A DNA stretch of 64,000 nucleotides from Macrosoma leucophasiata (taxonomy: Eukaryota; Arthropoda; Insecta; Lepidoptera; Hedylidae), in NCBI GenBank assembly GCA_036365455.1, contig JAWQUS010000008.1, positions 18,893,501 through 18,957,500 of the forward strand. The letters are read 5' to 3'. Under the pieces are notes generated by a model, which was given only the letters and a program-made list of their open reading frames with translations, did no database searches and was not told where the DNA came from. The position numbers and the translations under genes were made by a program. Within the stretch, counting starts at the first letter, position 1, and each line of letters begins with the position of its first letter. Of the stretch, positions 11,594 through 24,600 are shown one piece after another.

Positions 11594-12291
11594 GTAAGTT
11601 TGATTTATGTTGTTCTTGTTATTACGTGCTTCGATTGTGTGGGTTAAAATAGGTTTATGTCATTGTGCTTTCAATTTGTTTTTGTTGTAATGGTATCCAC
11701 AATAAAGTTATATAATATTATTTTTGTACGCAAACTCTTGTTAAGCATTGGAGTTTTGTTATTGAAGATACGGGTGAAAACAAATTAGCAAATTGCGACA
11801 CCTCAAGGCTTGCATATTGTGTATCATGTCAAACAGACTAACAGAGTTTAAAAGATAACGTTATCGATAGGTTGAAACACAAAGATCCCACGTAAAATGT
11901 ACAAATTTAAAAGGAACATATTTGTAATATTTTTATTTTTGCATTAACACATGCAAGTAAATTTAGAGGAACAGAGGAACATACTTGCTACCATTATGAA
12001 TATTCATCAATTAATCTAATAATGTTAACATCTAGTCTATTGCACCTGAAGTTATTGTGAATTTTCGTTAATAATTCATTAAAACATCTATAAGAGACAT
12101 TTATTTTTTATGTACACTAATGTGTTATTTTTCATTTCAGTTTTCAAAATTAGACACCACAGAGCAAATTCCATGTGAATAAAGAACAGATACATAATCA
12201 ATTCAATTTGTAATTTATTAATGTTTGGTTTGAAGCTGAGCTAGTCCATATTGAATATTTAAAATGATTTTGTTAATTTAAATATAGAGCA

Positions 12292-12605
12292 ATGCTGAAA
12301 TTGACACACAGTTTTTGCAGATATTCCAGCCTCACTCTTGAGAATGTAAGTTCCAATACATCCTATGTGAAAACATTAAAAAAATTGAGTTGTAACAGAG
12401 AGATATGCGGTGCAAGAGTGCCACACGTACTGAAACGCCCGTATACTCACTTGGGTCTTCAATCGAGGCTGCTGGCACATATTAAGAAGTGGTTACGGAT
12501 CAAGAGACCATATGTTAACTTGGGTGCAACAAAAGCAACGAGTCAAATGAGTGAATCATATCAACCTCCTTTTGATCACATAAGCTATGGGGGTCAATTT
12601 GAAGT
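12292..12605 (+). CDS. angel: Angel exon 1 (start codon)
   Basis: ATG at 12292 with an in-frame stop at 12274. It encodes a Lys/Arg-rich leader (residues 1-104) ending GGQFE plus two bases. Donor GT/GTAAGT at 12606. The start is the only ATG that keeps the whole leader; the leader itself has no domain I recognise. Confidence 0.8.
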
Positions 12606-15600
12606 GTAAGTACTGTTTTAATACTTGAATATTTTGCATCATCATTCCAGCCAAATGACATCCACTGCTAGACTAGCAGGGGTGGATTTCTCTAAAGGCT
12701 GAGTAGGCCCGGGCCTAGGGCGGCAAAATGGTTGTTGGTCGTTTATTTTTAAGTAGTTGACATAAAGTTGTAGTAAAATCTGAAAAATGTGTCCACATGG
12801 CATCTCACGAAAAAATTTACATGTTTGGCAATTACGATTATTAGAAGGATTAATTAAATCACTTACTGACTATTGTTATTTTTTTTTCCTTTTTATTTAA
12901 TATCTATAGTTTATTAAATTTTTTATGCTTTACAGCACATGGGGGGAGGGGGCGGCAATCTTTCATAGGTTAGGCCTACGTATCAAATCCGCCCCTGTAA
13001 ACAAAGCCTTCCCCAAAGACACCCCATAAGTGTTGTGAATCATTAGAGGAGAATATGCCATAATTGACACTCTTGGCAGGCAGATTGGCGATTGCAATGA
13101 CATTATTTTTATTGTGGGATGCTGCTGCCCATTATGCATTGTTATATTTATTGCCGTCCAAATATTTTGAATGATACAATTTAAATTTAATTAAATATTC
13201 TTGTTCAAGGTGGTTTGAATATACATAATTTTACTAGTTTTTATGGCTTTGAACATTTAATTTGTGGTAGTGCAATAAATAGAAAGGAATAAGACTTGAA
13301 CATTAATACATTAAACCACACGAGATATTTAATACATTAAAATTAAATTATCATACCTAATTCAAAGTCATCTGCAAATGTCATACTAGCTAACCAACTT
13401 GCACTTGGAGGGCTTTGATAAATTTGAACTTCATATAATAGGAATTGTGTTTCACCATGACAATACTTTTCTTGAATTTTACCTTGTCTGCCTCATAAAC
13501 CGTAAAACCAATAAAAATATAACAATAATAAATTTAGGCTAATAAATAGCCTAGCAAGAAGAATGGTACAATGCCCATACTATAACTATTGTGCACCTAT
13601 ATGTCAATTTGTTCTGAAATATGTACCTATCCTAAAAATTGTACTACAAATAATATAATGTCAAATTAAAAATTTCATTTATTTATTTATTTATATTAGG
13701 TTGGGGAAAAAGTTTCTTTGCATTTTTTAAGATAATTCAAAACATTTTTTAATATAGTTTATTTAAATTTAACTAAAGTATGTATGTACCATTTTGTTCG
13801 ATAACTTTTTGCCATCTTGTACGTAGGGACATGATCCCATTGCTATAAAAATTTTGGGACTTCTCATCAAAATACCGCGACAAGTGGATTTGGCAGTCCT
13901 CTCGTGATGTTAACCTAACATTGCATAAAGAATTCTGAAGAGACCGAAACAGGTGAAAATCTGAAGGTGCAAGGTCAGGACTATACGGCGGATGCATTAA
14001 CACCTCCCAGCCAAACTCTCTTAATTTTTTCTGAGTGGTTATAGATGTGTGAGGTCTAGCGTTATCATGATGAAACACCACACCCCTTCTGTTGATCAAT
14101 TCCGGTCGCTTTCTCTCAACTTCTTGCTTTAATCTCATCAGTTGTTCGCAGTAGAGTTCAGAATCGATAGTCTTGCCTGGTGGTAATAGCTCATAATGAA
14201 TAATGCCCTTCCAATCCCACCACACACACAACATCACCTTATTGCGAGTTACCCCGGGTTTCGCCACAGTCTGTGAAGCCTGACCGGCCTTTGACCACGA
14301 CCTTTTTCGCACGTTCTTGTCGTACGTGATCCACTTTTCATCACCAGTTATCAGCTTCTTCAAAAATGATTCGGTTTCATTACGTCGTAATAAAGAATCA
14401 CAAATGAGTACACGGTTCATTAGGTTTCTTTCAGTGAGCTCGTGAGGTACCCAAATATCGAGCTTTTTTTTGTACGAAGCTTTTTTCAAATGCGCCAAAA
14501 CTGTTTTGTGATCAATTCTCAGTTCTTCAGCTACGTCGTAACTACTGATATGTCGATCTTACTCCACTTTTTCAAAAATGGCATCCATTTTATCCGTAAT
14601 AGGGCGACCAGAGCGAGGTGCATCTTTGACATCAAAATTTCCGGATTGAAAACGCTTAAACCAAATTTGTGCTATTCTCACAGACACTGCACTAGGTCCA
14701 TAAACATCGCAAATTTTTTTCGCGGCTTGTGTTGCATTTTTACCTTTTTTGTAGTAAAATTTTAAAATGTATCGAATTTCTTCATTAGATTCACTCATTT
14801 TGACAGTACGAAAAACAAATGAAAATCACAAATTTTCGTAATTTGAATTTGGAATTATGTTCTTTAAAATTTTAACTTTCAATGATATCAAAACCAGCCA
14901 GATACAAATACTACAGCCAAAGAGATTTTATTACAAGTTCATACATACTATAATGCGAAAAGACTTTTTCCCCAACCTATTATGTATAAATCAAGTTACT
15001 TTTATGGAAATACCCTTGATATGCAGTGTTCAAGTTATACCTGTATTTAGAACATACATTTTATGAGTGGAGTGGAAGCTTTTTTTTAATGTAACAGTCA
15101 ACATAAAATAATCACCACATCATATTTTTTAAATGTATTTCATTCAAAACAAAAATAATTCAATGCTATTTAGGCAATTAAAAAGATATTAGATCTGTAT
15201 TTGTGACACTATTATAACTATTTTTATTAATATACTAGTTGTCTCGGCAATCTTCGTATTGCCTCACAATGAAATAATGTGTCAAAGGTTTGATATATAC
15301 GGACTATTTGTATGGGACAATGAAATCGTGGTTTTTACTATTTTCCTTCAATTTATGCATATTTTTTACCTTTTAAACCTTCCCTAGACTTCAAAATATC
15401 ATTCAAAACCAAAATTAGCCAAATCGGTCCAGCCAATCTCGAGTTTTAGTGAGACTAACGAACAGCAATTGATTTTTATATATATAAGATATAACATTCA
15501 GTCAATCTATCACTAGCCAATCTAGAGTTACTATAAAGTCTGATGACACAGTTGTACAATTAATAGTCTCATCGAATTTCGCGTCTGCCCGTATTTACCC

Positions 15601-18600
15601 TTACAATTAAGTCTTACCTTACTACATAAGTCATTGTGTTTTTGGCCGAATACTCTAATGTCACTTATTTATAAGGAACCCCCAAATATAAGCTGTCTCT
15701 GTCGTTTGCACGTCTTTTATGGAGGAGACAAAAGACTTAAATCTCATTTAAATTTAAGTGACATTTCAATGTTTGGCCGTTAGTCTCTTAAAAGTAGTAT
15801 TTAAACTGGATAAATCATTATAGTACGCCATTATTTATTATTTATTTCCTCATAAGTGACTTGGTTAACTTGTACGATAGATCCAACCTCGAGAATGAAG
15901 AGTGGGGGATTAAACTTGAAGCTCCATCAGCACAAGCTGCGTCAGAGAAGCGTTCCCCTATACAAGTGCCCCCTAACTTCCGGGTGTGGGAATCTGTTGG
16001 CAAGAAGAAGGAAACATATGATAGTTGAGTTGTTAACAAATATAAATTACATAATAAAATTATAATAAAAATACGCATCGGAAATAATAAGATACATATA
16101 CTATATAGCCTTATGAGAAATCTATACTAATGTAAAATATTTTGTTAGTATGCTTGTTTAATCTTGTAAATCAGATTTTTTAAAAATATTTTGTGTGTGC
16201 ATTACCCTATATTCTTAAGAAGTAGATTAGTTACCGTATTCATTGAGGAAGCATGCCTTTATTCTATTTACCGACCTCGGTAGCTTAGTGGTAGGCCACT
16301 ATTGCATAACTTAGTCCCACCAGTTCGTTTCTCGGATCTGTAAATGTCAATAGGCTCACAACCATTACAAGAGCTTCTAGCAAAAAACATGACTGGCCAA
16401 TCATGGGTATATATATACATGAATGCATGGAGAAATAAATGCATTAACTTATTTGATTAAATCTTAATTGTTAACTTATCGTTCTGTTTAATGTGTATGT
16501 ACCGCAATGCGGCCTGCATTGTTTTTTAACCGCATAACCGCTGGAAATGGTACCAAATTTGCTAAAGATTAATAAAATAAGCGTAGACGGCCGTTATTTT
16601 TTTTAAATCAGGTAATGATCTGTAAACTTGTAGGAACATAAAAACCATAGATTTTTTTAAATGTTCACATTGATGTTTAGTGATAACTGCAGTCTATAGA
16701 CACCCACACCAAGACCAAGGTCAAAATGCAGATGCGTTACCATTACTGAGGCTTAAGGTGTTATTCCTCTGTGCTAGAAATTACAGGGCCGTACATTACC
16801 ACCTGACCGGAACACGATAGTGCTGAACACTACCATCTAGCGGCCAGTATATTAGGTAAGGCGGTGGTGCCTACGCCCGCTAGCTTCGTCACTGGAGCTC
16901 TACCACCAGTTATTATATCTAACGTAGATGTATTGTCACTTCTGAGTCCTGAGGCCTATGCTGTTGTCCCTCTGTGCCTGCCTGATACAATGCCATGAAC
17001 ACGATAACGCTGAACACTTTTATTTTGCGGCAAGTGGATTAGGCAATGTGTTGCCAACGTCTTCAAGCTCCATCACTGAAGCACTACTACCGAGTTTCCT
17101 TCAGTCACAAAAGGCCAGATTTAACCGTAGTGCAGTGTCAGTCTAACTCCAACTTTGTTTGCAGATAACCCTTTTAGGTTTAGGGTACTATCCTACAATG
17201 TTCTGGCACAATACCTGTTAGAATGCCACCCATATCTTTACACTGACTGTGTCCCGCGCAATCTCAAGTGGAAAGTGAGGGCTGGTCGATTGTTACAGGA
17301 AATCACTAGTTTATCACCCGATGTAAGTATTATTGGGTTATGATAATGTTTAATAGTTTTGTGAAATATGTTTCAAAACGTGTGAAATATATTATTGTAG
17401 ACAATCACCATCTATTTTATAAAGAAAATGCATTGTTTAGTAAAAATAAAAGATTTTTGGTGGTGAAGATTCAATTTCGCGCTTAAACCAGTGCTGTGAC
17501 GTCCGCTTTCCGTTTCAATTCCATATTTTTTTGCATTTTACAATGGTAGTGTTGTTCGACACGATCACATCACCTCTGTATCACATTACGGAGCCGCTTG
17601 GGCACAGCAAAATAGTTATATAATAATTTTAATATTTCATTTTAAATTTCCGATATCAAGTGCTAAAAAGTTATAAAATTAAAATTTACTATGTTTTTGT
17701 ACAAATATTAAGTAGGAATTTAATAAAAGTTGTTGTTAATCGTATATAGAATCTAAAAGTGAAGTTAGTTTTTACCGACTTCAAAAAAAGGTAGAGGTTC
17801 TCATACCTATCTTCCGGATCTTTTTTTTTTAATTTGTATGCATCTTTTTCGGTCATTAGTTTTCGTCACTTTGAAATTCTTCTATCTCATACAATTCAAC
17901 TCCAATTTTGAAACTTTATATCTCATTGCAATTCACTTTCATGTTATGATGAAAATAGTGATTTCATACTTAGGTAACATCTCGATTATAAGGATAGATC
18001 AAAACTAGTTACACTGTGTTCTACCATTCATAAATATCTTCTCTGTCTCCCTAGATTATATGCCTTCAAGAAGTTCAAGCGTCCCATATAAACAACTTCT
18101 ATTCAAAATTCGAACAAATGGGCTACTGTGGTTTGTTCAAGCAAAAAACCGGTCATAGACTAGACGGCTGCGCTATTTACTTCAAACAGGCCCTTTTCAA
18201 AATGCAAGAACATATAAGTGTAAGTATTACATTGTGTTAATATTTACTACTTTCATTCGCCAATGTTACAACGACTAAAACACTAGTGGTAGAGTTGCCG
18301 TGACGGAGTTCGATCGCGTAGGTACCACCGCATCATCCAATCTACTTGCGGCTAGTCTGTAGGTTGTAAAACATATGACAGATTTTTTTTTATGTAATGG
18401 AAGTGGCAACCAAGCATGCAGTTCACATTGATGTTAAGTGATGACTGCAGCCTATAGGCACCCACACAAAGACCAAGATCAAAATGCAGATGCGTTACCA
18501 CTCCTGAGGCCTAAGGTGTTATGCCTATGTGCCGGAAATTACAGTGCCGTACAGTACCACCTGACCGGATCACGATAGTGCTGAACACTACCATTTAGCG

Positions 18601-21600
18601 GCAAGTATATTAGGTAATGCGGTGGTGCCTACGCCCGCGTGCTCCGTCACTGGAGCTCCATCAGTAAAATTTTAGAAGAGAATTAGATTTTAGAAGTATA
18701 AGAAGGAGGAGGTTCCACCCTGGGGATGCCCATACTCGCTGTTGAAGACTCGATATTATTACGTCCTGACTGAATCGCTTTTGTCCTCGTTAACGTCTTT
18801 GACTTATCTTGAGCCTTCCTGCTGTCTATGAAACAAATTGGTCTAATTGACTACCTGTTTCGCTTTAATACCACTTACTAAAGTAATAATGACAGTCAGA
18901 TTATTATCGCTGTTTCTTTCATAGGTAGAAATGTCAAGCTAAATCAAAGACGGTAACGATTACAATAGAAATTCAGTTAGACTGTCTAGCCCTTAGGGTT
19001 GTATTGTATTACCTATATATACGTATTGTATATTGTAGCCCCTATTGAAATTAAATTGCTATCGGTTTTGTTACTGCTGTTAATTTATCAAGTCCAAATT
19101 ATACTTCCCTTAAAAGCAATAGGTATAATCTGACTGATGTTCTTGCTATCGTAGGTGACAAATAAGCGATAATGATAGCTAGATTATCATGATTGCTTTT
19201 AGGAGGTACAAATCAACATAAAAAATTGACAAAAATAACAATGTCGACAAAAATTTCGATAAGCGGTCGCGTCCATAGTATGCATAAAGGCTTATGATAG
19301 AATTTATACTTATGGTTTTAAATAAATATACTTATTACATTACTTTGCGATAAAAGCTTCCATTCATTAATATAAAGTATGCAAAGCTGTATCAAAAATA
19401 AACAAGATCGATTAGACGGTATTGTAGAGGTAGAGAAGTCAAGGCCGCGTGTGTTGAGACGTATAAATTCAATGTAATATTACGCTCGGGTCGAGTGATT
19501 ACGAATTACGAACATTGATAAACACAACGTATTAAGTAGGGCACATGAGTGGATTTTACTGGTCTCTTGCACAATATACAAATTACACAATAAACTAATT
19601 ATCCTGGTGACGGCGTTCGAGAGCCAATTGTTACCTAAAGTAACCTATACCTAAGTAACCCTATGTCGCTAAATGTTTGCGTGATTTCCGACACAGAAAG
19701 GAGACTGGGAATTACGGGCCCGCTAAATTGTTAGGGTTAACCATAAGTTAAGTTATTGAAGTATCAAAAAATAATGTTATTTTTTTAAGGCAAAAACCAT
19801 AGCAACATCGGACGGTAGTAGCCATATGCAGGCTTTCCCCTGTGTCAAAGTACAAGCCCAAATGGGCCTATACTTGTCGCCTAGATGTTTAAATGTGTGC
19901 GTGAAATTGTTTCTGTGTTTTGTCTAAAAGTCAAGGTGTAAGTTTCGTAGTAATAGACGATTTTTGTAGTGTGCGTGTGTGTCGCACGCATTTCCCCCCG
20001 CAATAAATGGCAGACTGTTTTGCATCGGTAATAAACGCTATGGCTACTCCCCTCCGGTCCGCCTGGGCCGGTGCGCGTGTTGCTCTATGGCAAGACAAAG
20101 TACACTATAATTTTAAGTACACAGAAAGCGCGAGCAGTTACAAAAACAAATAACATAAAAGAGAGAGTAGACATTAGTTAACACTCGGTCCCCGAAATGT
20201 ATGGAACGGTATCATTATCCTTTAACAACTTAAGCCACAAGAGTGGTAGGTACCTAACACGGCAACGCAGCTACATTGAAATGTGGTGTTTATATGCTAT
20301 AGTCTTCACTTACCATGTATGTGAACTGTAGGCTTTAGTTATATTACAAAAAAGTTATATCGTGACTGACATACGGGTCAGTCCAATCTTGATTACGATC
20401 AAGAGCGTGTATTTCAAACTATTTTTGAGAATATGCGTTTTATTCTTATTCTAATTTAATTAGAATATGTACACGTGTAGTTAAATCACAATACGTTGAT
20501 TTTGTTATCTGACACATGGCGCCTTGTTTATTTTTATGTATATTTATTTATGCTGTTCCAAAAACGTGTAGGTACCTTTTAATCTAATATTAAAATCTTG
20601 ATCTGTATACAATAACATACCTACCATAAATACATAGTTGTTTTCATTCTGAATAGATATCTTGTGATCTAAATAATAATATTGCGTTAGCTGTATGTAT
20701 TCTTGATAAGTTGGCATTGTTTACCTACTGCTTGTAGAGCGCACGTATGCACAACGCATTGCCGTCTTACCTGATCTATGTAAATGGGGTTTCGCTGAAA
20801 TGTGCTGTTCAATATATAGCAATTTGCTATGTTACCTAGAGACTAGGATTTTGAATCGCTAATAAAGAAGAAAAATTGGCAAAAGCAGAAATTGCCTCAA
20901 GATTTTATGAAAATATCAGATACTTTCCCCTACCCTCCTACCCCCAAAAAGGGGAAAGACTCGTGCCCAGCAGTGGGACGTATAATGGGTTGCCATTATT
21001 ATTTTTATTATTATAAAGCTAAAAAACTTGTTTGCTACACATTAAGTATATAAATAATATGTTTTGTGTTATGAATAAAGCAACATACGTATGCAATCCA
21101 TGTTAATAAGACTCCATCATATAATTATATGACTCAATATTGTAGTTCATGAACACGTAGTATATAAAATTTTAGTGTGGGACACTAGAATGTGTTTGAA
21201 AATAAACTCCTCCGAAGCGGGTTGCCTGATACATACGATTTTTTGTGTATATTCCGTAGATCTCACAATAGGTCGTGAAATATTTTTTATAAAGCTAAGG
21301 CCATACGGAGTTATCTCGACAGTATTGGTCAAAGAAGAGTTTTTTAAGTCTCAGTATAAACTGCTTTGCTGCTTGCTTTCTGTTTGTTTCACGTCTTTCT
21401 CTTCAGCAGGGCTGTCGCAAAAGTAATCTGGGAATTTGGGTGAAGTTCAGTGTTTTTTCTCGGACACGCAAGCATATTTTTTAAAATGAGAAATTAAATG
21501 TTAAACCCTTTTCGGATGATTTCTGGTCGTTCTCTATATTAAGACATCCGGAGTCCCACACCATAGTGCAGCTTAATTGATCGATTTGTTGTTAACCTAA

Positions 21601-24600
21601 ATTAAGGGCGGATTTCACCGTTTGCTCTGAGAACTGTTTAATGAAACGCGTTTTAGCTTAAAATTCGCATCCAACTTTCGTCGATGACATCCAAATAATA
21701 TAGTTATTGAACCCGTTTAAGAACGTAAAACGCCTTTTATTACGACCGTGAAATTGGTCCTAAATGGCTTTTAACTTGGTTTCGTATTTTCATACACGAT
21801 GTCATAATTATAAACAAATGAAACAAACTTTTGGAATCGTAATAAAACGTCTTGTGATGGCGGCTGTAATCTTATTACTATTCTACTCTCACCTGGATTC
21901 CATCTCTCAAAACGTGCTTTAAATCTCGATTATATTTAGGTTGTTATTGATGCTAGCAGTATTGCGAATTTGCGGTTGTTTCTTTGCTTACTTTTAAACG
22001 TAACTTCACTCGTGTAATGCCCGAAGGGGTAGGCAGAGGTAAATGCATGCATTTAAGCATACATGCAAACACCCACGATTCGCCGGTTACGTTTTTGGCC
22101 CATGTAACAGGTGGCGAGCCTGTAGAAAAAAGAACCAGAGATAAAGGATTTTAAACCGTTATCTCTGATAGCCCTCGACCCGGGTTATCGAACCCAGGAC
22201 CTCCAGCGTAGTAGTAGTGGCCTGCTACCACTAGGCTACAGAGCCAGTTGAGGTGAGAGGTGATTATTTTTGTGCGATGTTTTTCCGTCATTGGTTTTGT
22301 TGTTTGTTGAACTTATAATATCCTTTAATATTTTATGATAACCATAATAAATAATAATAATGGTAACCCATTATACGTCCCACTGCTGGGCACGTGTCTC
22401 TCCCCTTTTTTGGGGGGAGGCCTGGAGCTTACTCCACCACGCTGCTCCAATGCGGATTGGTAGAGGTGGGTTGGGTTAGTGGCCAACCCACTGTCGGATG
22501 TTTTCAAACCGCTCATAAGGCCTCCGACAAGGTTTAACGACTGCTATCCATCGATAGCAACCGGGACCGACGGCTTAACGTGCCCTCCGAAGCACGGAAA
22601 CGCGCAATTAATTTGCCACTAGCGGTCACCCATGACACTACCCGACCGCGCCCGTAGTGCTTAACCGAACAGATCGCTTACGATCTACACCAGCCGCTGG
22701 GCCATGCGCGCTTCATGATGATAACCATATTTCGTCAGTATTCTCGGCGTAAAATTCTGTCCTTATTGTTGTTTTTAGACCAGTTGCCAATGTTTGTGTG
22801 GCGAATGTAATTTATGCGTTATTAATGTCAAAATCGTTTACAGTTGTTGTTAAACTCCCAAATTAGTGTGTTGGGCGAGGGCCAGCATAAAGTGGAACGC
22901 TATAATTTTGTAATGAATATATGTATATCGCAATATATTTTTGAGATTCTCAAAAATGTCTTCTTTGTATGGGTTCCGTACGATGGGTCAAAACTGAGCC
23001 CTAGTACTTACTAAGACTGCTGTTTGTCTGTCTGTCACCAGGCTGTATCTCATGAACGGTGATAGCTAGAAAGTTGAAATTTTCACAGATGATGTATTTT
23101 TGTTAAAAATGTAATAAAGTTATAATAATTAAAAAATTCAAATAAGTATTTTAAATATTTTATCCTCCCATGTAAAAAACATGATTTTTTGCCGTTTTTA
23201 TAGATTTTTAATTGACGGAACCTTTCATTTGCGAGTTTGCCTCGTACTCGTCGGTTGTTTTTTTTAATGTGACGAAACAGGAATGCCGTTCACATTGATG
23301 GAAAGGGCATACTACAGCTTATAAAAGCCAGAGATTTAGGGTGAGATTCACAGACCGCACTACGACTTTACTTTGAGCAAAGTATGCTAAGAACTATCAG
23401 TAAAGTATGAGTTTTGACAGTTAGAAAGCAAAGTACACTTAGAAATGTCAAAACTCATATTTTATTGACAGTTCTAAGCATACTTTGCTCATAGTAAAGT
23501 CGTAGTGCGGCCTGTGAATCTCACCCTCAATGCACGCGTTACCATCTGCCACTCTTAAGACATATTAAGTTGATTTACCACAGTATGTAATTGTATGTTT
23601 GACATATTTGTGCAATGTTTGTGTATGTACACCGACGCATTTTCTCAATACCCTTATTTGCTATGCGAATGTTATTGCTTGTGCGAGTATCTTGAGTACA
23701 AAAAATGTAACTGACAAATCGTGTTTACATGTATGCTTGAATGCATGCACTTACTTCTGCCTACCCCTTCGGGGAATACAACCGTGAAGGTATTTTTGTG
23801 TTATGGTTATGGCTGTGGCGTGGGACTCTACCATCAGTGAAATAAGAATTATAGTTTTTAAAAATGTCTGTGGACCGCAATAAAGTGCCTCATGGAACTG
23901 AAGCGCGTTTATGCCTCGAAACTTCAGAATATTTTAAGATTCCCTCCAAAAGCGACTGGGTTCTGGTCTGGGTCTGGTCTGGTTCAAGTCCCGCCCAAAG
24001 TCAAATGTTTTTGAAGTTATACTTTTGGCGCGATTGGAAAAAATGATGAGAGTGAATTTTTACGAAGCCCGCGCCCAGTGCGCACACTGACAGTTTAAAG
24101 TTAGTTGCTAAACAGACAAAAGCAACAATTTGAAGTTAGTTGCTTAACTTTTTGTCGTTTTGTTTTATTTCTGGTATATTGGATTGTTACGCCAAAACGT
24201 ATAACTTTTTACGTGCGTACTTAAATACGCATACAGTTTTTTTTTATATTTCACTCGCATGTGTTATTGTGATAAATCCAAAAAAAATAAACCAAATAAT
24301 TTCACTGTAGCGCATTTTATAATTTTGATGGGTTGTACCTAATAATATGGCGAATGTAACAATTTATGTGTAGTTCTGTGCTTGGCGATTGTACATAGTT
24401 TGTAATGAAATTCACAAACAAACATTCAGTTTTATTATGTCGGTGGTATGTATACTATCTCGGTAGACTATTGATAGCAGTCCACTACAACTACACTGGG
24501 GTCCTGGGTTCGATACCCCGGCCTATGACACTTACTGGTGGTAGAGTACCCACTGAAGGAGCTCGAGGGCGTAGGCATCTCAATATCGGGTGATATAGAG

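Noticed and set aside
11386..11652. Cys-rich 88-codon ORF
   Set aside because: Produced by a GT-rich simple sequence; no signal of coding.
14442..14765. Plus-strand ORF of 107 residues (and its partner at 33939)
   Set aside because: Antisense shadow of the mariner transposase.
17131..17164. Earlier acceptors for Angel exon 3 (after 17135 or 17141) that would join exon 1 directly in phase
   Set aside because: They lack a pyrimidine tract; the 17164 acceptor has a branch site and tract, and exon 2 supplies the needed phase and the FRVWES motif.
22140..22250. Apparent tRNA gene with good box A and box B
   Set aside because: It recurs with the same body at several places and lacks intact stems; it is a tRNA-derived SINE head.
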